DNA from: Thermanaeromonas toyohensis ToBE
GTDB taxonomy: Bacteria > Bacillota > DSM-521 > Neomoorellales > Neomoorellaceae
Reading direction: 5' to 3'
DNA: 64,000 nucleotides
Assembly (NCBI RefSeq): GCF_900176005.1
Contig: NZ_LT838272.1
Location: forward strand, 763,587-827,586
In this document: piece after piece, positions 9,653 through 18,588 of the stretch
How the letters are laid out: every line of letters starts with the position of its first letter
Position numbering within the stretch: position 1 is the stretch's first letter
Translations under genes and position numbers: made by a program
The notes under the pieces: model-generated
Told to the model about the DNA's origin: nothing
The model's input: the letters and a program-made list of their open reading frames with translations, nothing else
The model's database searches: none

Positions 9653-10438
9653 ATGACTGTATTTCAAGCCTTAGTCCTGGGAGCTATCCAGGGGATAGCT
9701 GAATTTTTGCCCATCTCCAGTTCGGCCCATCTTATCTTGACCCGCTTTTTTTTCGGTTGGCCAGACCCGGGTTTGGCCTTCGATGTGGCCCTTCATGTAG
9801 GGACTTTGGTTGGTGTGGTAACCTACTTTTGGTCTGAATTGACTAGCCTACTTTTGGCTGGCTTTACCCAGCCCCGCAGCCAGGAAGGGCGCCTCTTCTG
9901 GTATATTATTGCGGCGTCCATACCTGGTGGGTTATTTGGGGTAACTTTGGAGGAACAGGCCCAGACTGTCTTTAGAACGCCTGCTTTAATTGCCGCTACC
10001 CTTACACTGATGGGTATCGGCCTCTGGGCTTCCGACCGATGGGGGCGTAAAAAGAGGGGGCTTAAAGAGATAAATATATGGGATACCTTTCTAGTAGGTT
10101 TTTCCCAGGCTTTGGCCATCATACCTGGGGTATCCCGTTCAGGTATAACTATGACTGCCGGTTTGTTAGGGGGATTAACCAGGGAAGCTGCGGCCCGTTT
10201 CTCTTTTTTGCTTTCAGTTCCCATCATAGCTGGTGCCGCCTTCTGGGAATTACGCCATATATCATGGCGACATATAGATCTTGCCTTTGCTGGAGGCGTC
10301 TTCACTTCGGCCCTTCTAGGATTTTTGGCCATCAAGTTTCTCCTTAGGTACTTACGCCGGGGTAGTTTCGGGGTTTTCGCCTGGTACCGTCTCCTTTTAG
10401 CTGGCATCATACTTTTAGTACTAGCCTGGAGAAAGTAA
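9653..10438 (+). CDS. uppP: undecaprenyl-diphosphate phosphatase
   Basis: Membrane enzyme (BacA/UppP) that recycles undecaprenyl diphosphate to the monophosphate lipid carrier of wall synthesis. The signatures are GIAEFLPISSSAHL near residue 14 and PGVSRSGIT near residue 159. Both carry the glutamate, serine and arginine residues known to be catalytic. The 261-aa chain has about eight hydrophobic segments. The ATG at 9653 is preceded by GAAGGAAGG. It can confer bacitracin tolerance when overproduced. Confidence 0.95.
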   Translation: MTVFQALVLGAIQGIAEFLPISSSAHLILTRFFFGWPDPGLAFDVALHVGTLVGVVTYFWSELTSLLLAGFTQPRSQEGRLFWYIIAASIPGGLFGVTLEEQAQTVFRTPALIAATLTLMGIGLWASDRWGRKKRGLKEINIWDTFLVGFSQALAIIPGVSRSGITMTAGLLGGLTREAAARFSFLLSVPIIAGAAFWELRHISWRHIDLAFAGGVFTSALLGFLAIKFLLRYLRRGSFGVFAWYRLLLAGIILLVLAWRK

Positions 10439-10457
10439 AGAAAATTACCTTTAAGGC

Positions 10458-10511
10458 AAACCTAAGTCCTGCCTGCGGGGGAAACTTTCGCGAGCGAAAG
10501 CCAAGAGGTTT
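10458..10511 (+). ncRNA. possible structured RNA between uppP and rpsT
   Basis: The 159-bp gap before rpsT contains a potential multi-helix fold. AAACC (10458-10462) can pair with GGTTT (10507-10511), enclosing a perfect CTTTCG-cgag-CGAAAG hairpin (10485-10500) and a weaker GC-rich hairpin. It contains GGCAAACC and GCGAAAGCC strings that resemble parts of the c-di-GMP-I aptamer, but the full consensus is absent. It lies upstream of the rpsT promoter. Function unknown. Confidence 0.25.
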
Positions 10512-10546
10512 CTGTTTAAAAGTGGGGTGTTTTTAGCTAATTTAAG

Positions 10547-10576
10547 TTGCACAGGGATTCCTTGCTGTGATAAAAT
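10547..10576 (+). promoter_or_regulatory. probable sigma-A promoter of rpsT
   Basis: TTGCAC (10547-10552) and TAAAAT (10571-10576) are separated by 18 bp. The expected transcription start, about 10583, would leave a leader of only about 15 nt that begins in the ribosome site, so the true start may differ by a few bases. Confidence 0.5.
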
Positions 10577-10597
10577 ACCACGGGAGGTGAGGGATAG

Positions 10598-10867
10598 GTG
10601 GCCCATACTAAATCGGCCAAAAAACGGATAAAGATCATTGAGAAACGTACTTTGCGGAATAAGGCCATTAAATCCAGGGTTAAGAACGCCATCAAGAAGT
10701 TTGAGAAGGCGTTGGCAGGCGGAGCCTTGGAAGAAGCCAAGGAGAACTTGCGGCAAGCACTGCGTATTATAGATAAGGCAGTTACCAAAGGAGTGTTACA
10801 CCGCAATACTGCGGCTAGGAAAAAATCGCGGCTGCAGCAGCGCTTTAACCGGGCCGTGGCCGGGTAA
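10598..10867 (+). CDS. rpsT: 30S ribosomal protein S20
   Basis: Small basic 30S protein bS20 that binds the 5' domain and h44 of 16S rRNA. The 89-aa chain starts AHTKSAKKRIKI and carries the usual lysine/arginine-rich helical pattern and the KGVLHRNTAARKKSRL segment. The start is GTG at 10598 with a strong GGGAGGTGAGG site 6-8 bases upstream. Its last 23 bp overlap the end of the convergent holA gene. It is probably a single-gene transcript. Confidence 0.96.
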   Translation: MAHTKSAKKRIKIIEKRTLRNKAIKSRVKNAIKKFEKALAGGALEEAKENLRQALRIIDKAVTKGVLHRNTAARKKSRLQQRFNRAVAG

Positions 10868-11825
10868 GGGTCCATATAAGTTGTTCTAAAATCAGGCGAG
10901 GCTCGGTTGCTCCTGTTTTTAAAGCCACGTCTGCTTTAAGGATTTTCTCCAGGGCTGAAGCGGCAGAAGCTAGGGAATACTTCTGGGCAAGGCGGGCTAT
11001 CTTTTTAGCCGCCCAAGGATGGAGACCCAGGACTTCCGTTAAAGGAGAATGTAGCCCATGTATATGGGCTAAAAGTATAAGACGAAACTGGCGGGCTATC
11101 ATGCCCAGGATGGCCAAGGGAGCTTCGCCGGAAGCTAGGAGCCTTCGACATAGGTCTATAGCTGTTGAACGATCTCCTTCTGTCAAGGCGTCCAGGAGCT
11201 GGAAGATAGCCTTAGAGTTTAAAGAGGTAGGGATCAAGGCTTCCACATCACGTAGGGTAATAGGGGTTCCAGGCGGGAGGTATAGATCTAGTTTTGCTAG
11301 TTCCTTTAGCCCCTGCTCGAGGCCTATAACAGTTTCGGCTAGAGCTTGAGCCGCCTCTTCTTCCATAGCACGGCCCTGTTTTCGGGCTTCTTCCTTAAAC
11401 CACTGGGCCAGATCGGTTGGTGGTAGACCCTTTAATTCCACTATCCGCCCTGCTTGTTGAACAGCTTTCACGAGCTTTTTTCTTTTATCTATCTCTTCCC
11501 CGGCTATAAGTACTAGGCAGGTGGTGGGGCAATATGGGGATAGGGCGGCGAGCAGGGCTTCTTCATTTAAAGGCGCATCCTTAACCACGATCAGGCGCCT
11601 GATAGATAGTACCGGCGGTGTTCGCGTGGCAGATAAGAGGCTTTCGTGAGTTACTTCTTCCCCTTCAAACTCCTGATAATCAAAAAGCTCGGCTCCCGGG
11701 CCGAGCAATTTATTTTTTAGGGCTTCAACCGCCCGGGCTATAAGATATTTTTCCTGGCCGTAAAAGAGGTAAACCGGAGCTACAAAACCGGTGGCCAGCT
11801 CTTTTTGGAATTCTTGCCAGGTCAT
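10845..11825 (-). CDS. holA: DNA polymerase III subunit delta
   Basis: Clamp-loader subunit that opens the sliding clamp. The 326-aa product shows the YLFYGQEKYLIARAVE N-terminal segment, a degenerate AAA+ module and the C-terminal helical domain (LLALIHGL-like, AILGMIARQFRLILL). I start at ATG 11825, since GGGGAG precedes it by about 7 bases; a longer frame to 11915 lacks support. It is encoded opposite to its neighbours and converges on rpsT with a 23-bp overlap. The gene is divergent from comEC across a gap of about 150 bp, a common holA/comEC arrangement. Confidence 0.92.
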   Translation of the reverse strand: MTWQEFQKELATGFVAPVYLFYGQEKYLIARAVEALKNKLLGPGAELFDYQEFEGEEVTHESLLSATRTPPVLSIRRLIVVKDAPLNEEALLAALSPYCPTTCLVLIAGEEIDKRKKLVKAVQQAGRIVELKGLPPTDLAQWFKEEARKQGRAMEEEAAQALAETVIGLEQGLKELAKLDLYLPPGTPITLRDVEALIPTSLNSKAIFQLLDALTEGDRSTAIDLCRRLLASGEAPLAILGMIARQFRLILLAHIHGLHSPLTEVLGLHPWAAKKIARLAQKYSLASAASALEKILKADVALKTGATEPRLILEQLIWTLTRPRPG

Positions 11826-11972
11826 TCTAAACTCCCCAGTTTCTAGTATAGAGGTATTAAACGCCTTACCATTATTATAGCAATTATAAAGCGGACTTTC
11901 GCGAACGCAATACAAGCTACCCAGCTTAAAAAATGGGGAACATATCAGCAGGAACCTAAGCTTAAGCGGAGT

Positions 11973-14450
11973 ATGATCTATTTTCTAATGGGACAATATT
12001 TTATCATTACCGGGACCCTCGCCTTTATAATTGGACTTTGGCTAGCCCGCTGGGTAGTCCTCCCTGTGATCCCGGCCTTAATTATAGCTTTGGGAGCATT
12101 GGTTCTATTATCCTTTTTTAACCTGCGGCCCCGTACTAGGATGGTTGTTTTTCTCCTCGCCCTTTTAAGCGGCGGTTATGCTAAAGCTAACTGGGATTAT
12201 ACTTACCGTTCTACCCAACTCGCGAGCAAATTAAATACCTTTCTCGAACTTCGGGGTGTAGTGATGGAGGAGCCTAAAATATACCCCCGCCGGGTGGTTT
12301 ACCTTTTGGAAGCCTGGGAAATAAAACAGAAGGATGACCAACGGAAAGTAAAGGAAAAGGTGGAAGTCGTCCAGTATTTTCAGAGGGGGAAAGCCCCACC
12401 TTGCTATAGGTATGGTGATGTTTTAAAGGTACAGGGTCGCTTGGAACTTCCTACTACTGCCCGCAATCCAGGAGAATTTGATTACCGGGCTTACCTAGCC
12501 CGCCGTTACATATATACCCAAGTGATTGTGGATAATCCCAATAATATAACCAAAATAGGAGAAGTTAGTGGCTACCCCTGGTGGCGTCTTGCTTTAAAGG
12601 CGAAGGAACGGGCCCGGACAGCTATAACTTCGGCCCTTCCTCCCCGCTTTAGCGGTCTTCTCCTAGCCCTCCTCTTCGGAGATAAAGAAAAATTGGAACA
12701 GGGAGATGTAGATGTTTTTAAAACTTTAGGGGTAATGCATGTCTTCGCTGTCTCCGGCCTCCATGTAGGCTTTGTGCTGCTTTTTCTCATGGGCTTGGCA
12801 GGGTTTATGGGATTACACTTGGGAACGGCAGTAACGATAAGCATAGCTGGCCTTCTTTTTTATGCAGCACTAGCCGGCTTTAGTCCCTCTATCACCCGAG
12901 CAGTAATCATGGGAAATCTGGGGTTATACGCTTACTTAAAACGTCAAAAGTTTTACTTTTACACTTCCCTCTCTTTAGCGGCTTTCCTTATCCTACTTTT
13001 TCAGCCACGCTCCTTATACGATACTGGCTTTCAACTATCCTTTCTGGCCACGTGGGGTCTTGTTTACTTTTATCCCTTAGGCGATGGTTTACTAGGCTGG
13101 CTACCTTCCTGGCGGCGCTACTTGATAGTACCCTTGGCTGCCCAGATCGCTGTACTGCCTTTGACCGCTTATTATTTTAACCTTCTCCCTCTTTTGAGCT
13201 TACCAGCTAACTTAATAACGGTAGCTTTAACTGGAGTGGTTACCCTTTTGGGTCTGGCTAGTTTCCTCGCCGCTCAAGTTTCCTTAGTGGCTGGTCAAGC
13301 CTTGGCTGCCACCACCGAACCTTTGCTAGCCTTACTTCTATATGTACTTTATAAGCTAGGCTCCTTGCCTGGCGCTGCCCTCCCGGTCCCTACTCCCTCC
13401 TTAGCCTGGATAGTTGGCTACTATACGGTCTTGATCTTGCTACGGGAAATTTATGTAAGGTGGGAACACCCGCGCCTCCTATGGTGGCGCACGCGCTATT
13501 TAAAGGCTAAGGCCTTGCCCAAGATCATCGGGTTTCTAGTTTTGATAACGGGTAGTATTTTTTTCTTTTGGAGTCCCTCCCAAGATCGAGAGCTCCAGGT
13601 TACCTTCCTTGATGTAGGCCAGGGCGACGCCATATATATCCGCACACCAGCTGGTAAGCATGTGCTCATAGATGGAGGGGGTCGACCAGAGGAGGATATG
13701 GGTAAAGAAGTAGGAGAAAAGGTAGTGATCCCCTTTTTGCGGCACCAGGGTATAAGGAAGCTAGATGTTATAATTAGTACCCATCCTGATGCTGATCACA
13801 TGGGAGGGTTACTAGCGGTGGTGAATAAGATACCTGTTTCCTTAGTGGTAGTACCACCCTTAAAGGGAAAGTTTCTATACGAATATGCGCCCTTGTTAGA
13901 AAGATTACGAGCTAACAATATTCCTTGGTCTGAGGCGGTCCGCGGGGACAGGCTTCGCCTTGATGATTCTGTAGAGGTTATTTTTTTTAATCCTGCAGGT
14001 GTTATACCAGAAACCAGATCCTCAGATAATAATTATTCTTTAGTTACCCGTTTTCAATATGGCCATATCGGATTTTTGTTCAGCGGGGATATAGAGGCTG
14101 AGGCCATGGAGGATATACTAAAGAGTGGGTTAGACATGGCCAGCACAGTTTTTCAGGTTCCCCATCACGGGAGTCGCTTCGGGTTACATGAAAAGTTTTT
14201 GGAGGAAGTAGGGCCCGCCCTGGTGGTCATCTCTGTGGGAGTGAAGAATAGCTTTGGTCATCCAAGCCACGAGAGCATTGACTACTGGCAATCCAAGGGA
14301 ATACCTATTTTGCGTACTGATCAGCAGGGTGCTATTACCTTTTTTAGCAACGGATGGGAACTTAAGATTAAAACCCGAGGCCAGGATCTTAAGATTCCGG
14401 CTGTTTTAAAGGGTTCTCGTGTTTTAAGTCCTGAAGGACCTCGGCTATGA
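11973..14450 (+). CDS. comEC: ComEC/Rec2 DNA internalization protein
   Basis: Polytopic channel that takes up single-stranded DNA in transformation. The 825-aa chain has an N-terminal membrane pair and a soluble DUF4131 domain (about residues 30-190). The Competence domain follows, with FAVSGLHVG near residue 260 and multiple membrane helices. A C-terminal metallo-beta-lactamase domain has DVGQGDA and the metal motif THPDADH near residue 604. All parts are full length. The ATG at 11973 has GCGGAG upstream. The 3' end overlaps spoIIP on the other strand by 62 bp. With comEA it suggests competence capacity, though comEB and regulators are not in view. Confidence 0.93.
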   Translation: MIYFLMGQYFIITGTLAFIIGLWLARWVVLPVIPALIIALGALVLLSFFNLRPRTRMVVFLLALLSGGYAKANWDYTYRSTQLASKLNTFLELRGVVMEEPKIYPRRVVYLLEAWEIKQKDDQRKVKEKVEVVQYFQRGKAPPCYRYGDVLKVQGRLELPTTARNPGEFDYRAYLARRYIYTQVIVDNPNNITKIGEVSGYPWWRLALKAKERARTAITSALPPRFSGLLLALLFGDKEKLEQGDVDVFKTLGVMHVFAVSGLHVGFVLLFLMGLAGFMGLHLGTAVTISIAGLLFYAALAGFSPSITRAVIMGNLGLYAYLKRQKFYFYTSLSLAAFLILLFQPRSLYDTGFQLSFLATWGLVYFYPLGDGLLGWLPSWRRYLIVPLAAQIAVLPLTAYYFNLLPLLSLPANLITVALTGVVTLLGLASFLAAQVSLVAGQALAATTEPLLALLLYVLYKLGSLPGAALPVPTPSLAWIVGYYTVLILLREIYVRWEHPRLLWWRTRYLKAKALPKIIGFLVLITGSIFFFWSPSQDRELQVTFLDVGQGDAIYIRTPAGKHVLIDGGGRPEEDMGKEVGEKVVIPFLRHQGIRKLDVIISTHPDADHMGGLLAVVNKIPVSLVVVPPLKGKFLYEYAPLLERLRANNIPWSEAVRGDRLRLDDSVEVIFFNPAGVIPETRSSDNNYSLVTRFQYGHIGFLFSGDIEAEAMEDILKSGLDMASTVFQVPHHGSRFGLHEKFLEEVGPALVVISVGVKNSFGHPSHESIDYWQSKGIPILRTDQQGAITFFSNGWELKIKTRGQDLKIPAVLKGSRVLSPEGPRL

Positions 14451-15399
14451 CACGAGCCAAGAGCTTAGCTGATCTTTCCGCTTGATCTAAAGTATTATTG
14501 CTGCTTCCTATTTCTAAAAGAAGGGCCCGGGGATGGAGGTGCTGGTTATATCGACCTTGCTGTACACGGATACCTCGGGATAGCCCAGGATAGAGTTTGT
14601 CCATTTTGGCGGCTAATTTTTGGGCAAAGACTTCGTTTTGGCGCCAGTTAGGATGTTCCAGCCGGGCGTTGCTACCTACGATGATCAATATTTGAGCTAC
14701 TTCTTGATTATTGATATAAGCCACCGGTGGCTGTTTAAGGCCAGCATCCCGGTGGATATCTAGCACAATTTGAATGGAAGGATTTTCGGCTAACATCCGG
14801 CGGACCGTTTTTTCCGAATTAGCGTAGGAAAGGGTAAAATCAGGATAATCGTGGATGGTTTCTGAGCGTACTACGGGAATGCCATAATCCTGCGTTAGGG
14901 TTTCGGCCAGGACAGCCGCCACCTGGACCACACCACCGTTTTGACCAGGAAGCTTTTCAGCTCCCTGGCTGGGTGCGTAGGATTCTGCGTTATGGGTGTT
15001 ATAAATAGCTACGAGGGGGTGCTTGCGGCCCTCTTCTAGCTGAGTAATATCTATGGGTGGAGGAGGCGGGGGACTTTCCAGTATGCCCGGGGAAGGATAC
15101 TCTTCTTCCTCGGCAGTTAACATCTTGACTAGGCCCGGGGCTAGGGCTTGAAGGTAAAAAGGCCATAAATTCCCTTCCTCAGGACGAGGAGGTTGGGAAG
15201 CCCTCAGCACAAGGGTGGGTAGACCGGCGTAGAGAACCCTTTCCCAAAAAGAAGAAGGTAGGGAGAAGGAAAAGGTGGCTAAGGTTTGTGGGATCTTAAG
15301 AAGATTTAAGGAGCGCGCCCCAAGTATAACCAATAAAAAAACAACTAAAATCCGAAAGAGATTTCTTTTCAAGGGCTTATCCCCCCTCGCTACACCCAT
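14389..15399 (-). CDS. spoIIP: stage II sporulation protein P
   Basis: Membrane-anchored amidase/endopeptidase that acts with SpoIID and SpoIIM to remove septal peptidoglycan during engulfment. The 336-aa chain has an N-terminal signal anchor (about residues 12-28), a proline-rich linker, and the catalytic domain with IYNTHNAESY, YANSEKTVRRML, VLDIHRDA and LLLEIGSSNN. The start ATG at 15399 follows GGGGGAGGA. It is expected to be under forespore or mother-cell sigma factors, but I could not assign a promoter. Its presence supports an endospore-forming host. Confidence 0.94.
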   Translation of the reverse strand: MGVARGDKPLKRNLFRILVVFLLVILGARSLNLLKIPQTLATFSFSLPSSFWERVLYAGLPTLVLRASQPPRPEEGNLWPFYLQALAPGLVKMLTAEEEEYPSPGILESPPPPPPIDITQLEEGRKHPLVAIYNTHNAESYAPSQGAEKLPGQNGGVVQVAAVLAETLTQDYGIPVVRSETIHDYPDFTLSYANSEKTVRRMLAENPSIQIVLDIHRDAGLKQPPVAYINNQEVAQILIIVGSNARLEHPNWRQNEVFAQKLAAKMDKLYPGLSRGIRVQQGRYNQHLHPRALLLEIGSSNNTLDQAERSAKLLARVIAEVLQDLKHENPLKQPES

Positions 15400-15505
15400 T
15401 TTATTCCTCCCCCATCCTTTTTAGACCAGGTTGGATGACAAGGAATTAAAGCTTGGAAGGGAAAATATAGTGTTGAAGCCTAAGATTTTTAAGGAGGGAG
15501 TTTCT

Positions 15506-16258
15506 TTGACAGAAAATAAGCTTAAAGAACTCCTTGAAGGTGTATACGCAAGGAAGATAAGTCCTGAGGAGGCTCTAAACCAGATAAAAAAGTTAAGTTA
15601 TGAAGAATTAGGATTCGCCAAGATCGACCATCACCGGGCCTTGCGCCAGGGTTTTCCTGAGGTTATTTTTGGGCCTGGAAAAACCAAGGATCAAATTTTA
15701 ACTATATGTCGTCGGCTTTATGCAGCAGGGAGTACAGTATTAGTAACCAGAACCACGGAAGAGGTTTTCCAGGCCATCTGCGCTGAACTACCTTCGGCTC
15801 AGTTTAACCCCTTGGCCCGAACTATAGTCATACCTGCCGGAGAGATTCCTCCTACAGGAGGTAAAGTGACTGTTTTAAGCGCGGGTACAGCGGATCTGCC
15901 AGTAGCTGAAGAGGCAGCAGTTACGGCAGAAGTCATGGGTAACGAGGTGGAAAGAATTTATGATGTAGGAGTAGCAGGTCTCCACCGGTTGCTGGACCAG
16001 ATGGATAAAGTGCGGGAAGCCGACGTGATTATCGTAGTGGCGGGGATGGAGGGAGCCCTAGCTAGTGTGGTGGCGGGTATGGTTTCCCAGCCGGTCATTG
16101 CGGTACCTACGAGCGTGGGATACGGGGCTAGCTTCGGGGGGTTAGCTGCCCTTTTAACCATGCTTAACAGTTGCGCTATAGGTGTGGGTGTAGTCAATAT
16201 TGATAACGGCTTTGGTGCGGCAGCCTTGGCTACGGCTATTACCCGGCGGAAAAGGTAA
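15506..16258 (+). CDS. larB: LarB-type pyridinium-3,5-biscarboxylate mononucleotide synthase
   Basis: AIR-carboxylase-like enzyme that carboxylates and hydrolyses nicotinate adenine dinucleotide, the first step toward the nickel-pincer cofactor of lactate racemase and related LarA enzymes. The 250-aa chain contains FGPGKTKDQI, the GTADLPVAEEA segment, YDVGVAGLHRLL and the phosphate-binding PTSVGYGASFGG loop. I start at TTG 15506 because AAGGAGGGAG lies 7 bases ahead; the open frame back to 15431 lacks this site. larC, larE and larA are not seen in this window. Confidence 0.88.
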   Translation: MTENKLKELLEGVYARKISPEEALNQIKKLSYEELGFAKIDHHRALRQGFPEVIFGPGKTKDQILTICRRLYAAGSTVLVTRTTEEVFQAICAELPSAQFNPLARTIVIPAGEIPPTGGKVTVLSAGTADLPVAEEAAVTAEVMGNEVERIYDVGVAGLHRLLDQMDKVREADVIIVVAGMEGALASVVAGMVSQPVIAVPTSVGYGASFGGLAALLTMLNSCAIGVGVVNIDNGFGAAALATAITRRKR

Positions 16259-16323
16259 GGAATAGTATAATCCACCTCCTTTTGGGTAAAGCTATGGGAG
16301 GAATGGGAAAGGAGGTGGAGTAA

Positions 16324-16662
16324 ATGCAAAACTGGCTAGGGACAGTGGTCAGGTTTATTGTATCGGCTCTGGTATTAATGCTAGTCGCTTACTTGCTGCC
16401 GGGTATCAGGGTAGCAGGCTTTACCGGGGCTCTTGTGGCAGCAGTGGTCATAGCTGTTCTAGGTTGGGTAATAGAAACCCTTTTGGGCAAGCGCATTTCA
16501 CCCCACGCACGCGGTATTGTAGGTTTTTTAGTGGCAGCGGTAGTAATTTATCTAGCTCAATTTCTTATCCCTAGATTTTTACAAGTAAATGTTTTGGGAG
16601 CCCTGCTCGCTGCTCTGGTGATCGGTGTTATTGATGCCTTCGTACCCACAGAGCTGCGTTAA
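16324..16662 (+). CDS. YvlD-like small membrane protein (Phage_holin_4_2 family)
   Basis: A 112-aa protein with four hydrophobic segments, matching the bacterial family named after mycobacteriophage holin-like proteins (YvlD in Bacillus). Chromosomal members are not lysis proteins; several are linked to envelope stress. The ATG at 16324 has an ideal AAAGGAGGTGGAG site. It follows larB by 65 bp and is ended by a strong terminator. No phage genes are nearby, so the family name should not be read as evidence of a prophage. Confidence 0.8.
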   Translation: MQNWLGTVVRFIVSALVLMLVAYLLPGIRVAGFTGALVAAVVIAVLGWVIETLLGKRISPHARGIVGFLVAAVVIYLAQFLIPRFLQVNVLGALLAALVIGVIDAFVPTELR

Positions 16663-16726
16663 AGGTTAAAGGGCTGGGATGTACCAGCAGGAACTATTGA
16701 CGCAGGTTGCTAAAGATGTACCGGTG

Positions 16727-16755
16727 GGCCCGGCTTTAAGCCGGGCCTGCTTTTT
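16727..16755 (+). terminator. Rho-independent terminator before lepA
   Basis: GGCCCGGC (16727-16734) and GCCGGGCC (16740-16747) form an 8-bp stem around TTTAA, followed by TGCTTTTT. It separates the larB/YvlD-like unit from lepA. Confidence 0.85.
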
Positions 16756-16763
16756 GCTATAAT
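16755..16763 (+). promoter_or_regulatory. extended -10 promoter of lepA
   Basis: TGC directly followed by TATAAT (16758-16763) gives an extended -10 element. The -35 position would fall in the preceding terminator stem and shows no good match. The lepA start lies 25 bp downstream. Confidence 0.5.
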
Positions 16764-16787
16764 CAGGGCCAGGAGGTCCAGGTTAAC

Positions 16788-18587
16788 TTGACCAGGCAAG
16801 AGCGTATCCGGAATTTTTGTATTATAGCCCATATAGATCATGGTAAATCTACCTTAGCTGATCGTTTGCTAGAGTATACTGGTGCCCTCAGCCCTCGCGA
16901 AATGGTAGACCAGGTGTTGGATACCATGGAGCTGGAACGCGAGAGGGGTATCACTATTAAACTTCAGGCTGTGCGGTTAACTTACCGGGCTCGCGACGGC
17001 CAGGAGTATATCCTTAATCTCATCGACACTCCTGGACATGTGGATTTCACGTATGAAGTATCCCGTAGTTTGGCTGCCTGCGAAGGGGCCCTATTGGTGG
17101 TGGATGCTACCCAGGGAGTAGAAGCTCAAACCTTGGCTAACTTATACCTAGCCTTAGAGCATAACTTAGAGATTATACCTATTATCAATAAAATCGATCT
17201 TCCCAATGCAGAGCCCGAGCGGGTGCGCCGCGAGCTAGAGGAGATCTTAGGCTTGGATGGAAGCCAGGCTATACTGGCCTCAGCCAAGACAGGATACGGG
17301 ACAGAAGAGATCTTAGAAGCCATTGTCCAGCGGATCCCCCCACCCCAAGGGGACTCACACGCACCCCTACAGGCCCTCATTTTCGATTCCCATTTCGATT
17401 CTTACCGCGGAGCTATTCCTTACGTGCGGGTTGCCAATGGTCGTTTGACCAAGGGGATGGTCATCCGCATGATGTCCACAGGTAAGGAATTTGAGGTTAC
17501 TGAAGTAGGGGTGTTTACTCCCTGGCCGCGGCCGGTGGAAGTTTTGGAAGCTGGAGAGGTGGGGTACCTGGCGGCCAGCATCAAAAACGTGCGGGATACC
17601 CGGGTTGGGGATACAATAACCTCGGCGGAAAGGCCGGCCGTTCATCCTCTGCCTGGGTACCGGCGCGTAACCCCTATGGTTTACTGCGGGCTTTACCCGG
17701 TGGATTCGGAGAAATATGACGACCTCAAGGAAGCCCTGGAAAAACTCCAGCTTAATGACGCTGCCCTAGTCTTCGAACCGGAGACTTCAGCAGCCCTTGG
17801 TTTTGGTTTCCGCTGTGGTTTTCTAGGCCTTTTACACATGGAGATCGTCCAAGAACGGTTGGAGAGGGAATATGGCTTGGAACTTATTACCACGGCACCT
17901 AGCGTAGTCTACCGGGTTACCCGGACTAATGGGGAGATTCTCCATATAGACAACCCCACTCGCCTTCCACCGCCGGGAAGTATAACTACCATAGAAGAAC
18001 CTTATGTTAAGGCTACCCTGATGCTTCCGGCAGAATACATGGGCCCGGTTATGGAGCTCTGCCAGGAGAGGCGTGGTGAGTTTGTGTCCATGGACTATCT
18101 TTCGGAAAAAAGGGTGGTACTGACTTATGAGCTACCCTTGGCGGAAATTATATATGATTTCTTTGACCAGCTTAAGTCCAGGACCCGAGGGTACGCCTCC
18201 CTAGATTATGAACTCATAGGTTACCGGGCTTCCGATTTAGTAAAGCTAGATATTTTAATCAACAATGAAGTAGTAGATGCCCTGTCAGTGATCGTCCATC
18301 GGGACCGGGCCTACCAGCGAGGTAGAGCCCTGGTCGAACGATTAAAGGAGCTTATTCCCCGGCAGCTCTTCGATGTGCCTATACAGGCCGCTATCGGGAG
18401 CCGGGTTATCGCCCGGGAGACCATCCGGGCCTTACGCAAGAACGTCCTGGCCAAGTGCTATGGCGGTGACGTTACCCGGAAGCGTAAACTTCTAGAAAAG
18501 CAAAAAGAAGGGAAGAAGAGGCTTAAAAGACTAGGGAAGGTAGAAATCCCCCAGGAAGCTTTTATGGCTGTTCTAAGGATAGATTAA
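16788..18587 (+). CDS. lepA: elongation factor 4 (LepA)
   Basis: Ribosome-binding GTPase that back-translocates or aids biogenesis of ribosomes under stress. The G1 motif AHIDHGKST is near residue 14, the G3 motif DTPGHVDF near 80 and the G4 motif NKIDLP near 131. The family-specific C-terminal domain ends in [11 protein letters not shown]. Length is 599 aa. The start is TTG at 16788 with AGGAGGTCC about 9 bases before it. hemW follows after one base, a pairing widely conserved in Firmicutes. Confidence 0.96.
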   Translation: MTRQERIRNFCIIAHIDHGKSTLADRLLEYTGALSPREMVDQVLDTMELERERGITIKLQAVRLTYRARDGQEYILNLIDTPGHVDFTYEVSRSLAACEGALLVVDATQGVEAQTLANLYLALEHNLEIIPIINKIDLPNAEPERVRRELEEILGLDGSQAILASAKTGYGTEEILEAIVQRIPPPQGDSHAPLQALIFDSHFDSYRGAIPYVRVANGRLTKGMVIRMMSTGKEFEVTEVGVFTPWPRPVEVLEAGEVGYLAASIKNVRDTRVGDTITSAERPAVHPLPGYRRVTPMVYCGLYPVDSEKYDDLKEALEKLQLNDAALVFEPETSAALGFGFRCGFLGLLHMEIVQERLEREYGLELITTAPSVVYRVTRTNGEILHIDNPTRLPPPGSITTIEEPYVKATLMLPAEYMGPVMELCQERRGEFVSMDYLSEKRVVLTYELPLAEIIYDFFDQLKSRTRGYASLDYELIGYRASDLVKLDILINNEVVDALSVIVHRDRAYQRGRALVERLKELIPRQLFDVPIQAAIGSRVIARETIRALRKNVLAKCYGGDVTRKRKLLEKQKEGKKRLKRLGKVEIPQEAFMAVLRID

Positions 18588-18588
18588 G

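Noticed and set aside
9823-10410. 195-codon reverse ORF inside uppP
   Set aside because: Antisense shadow of a real membrane-protein gene; lysine/proline-rich composition mirrors hydrophobic codons.
10458-10511. c-di-GMP-I riboswitch
   Set aside because: Only short strings match; the full consensus and arrangement of helices are missing, and it lies upstream of the promoter.
16324-16662. Prophage holin
   Set aside because: The family name is misleading; a single chromosomal YvlD-like gene with no lysin, portal or capsid genes nearby.
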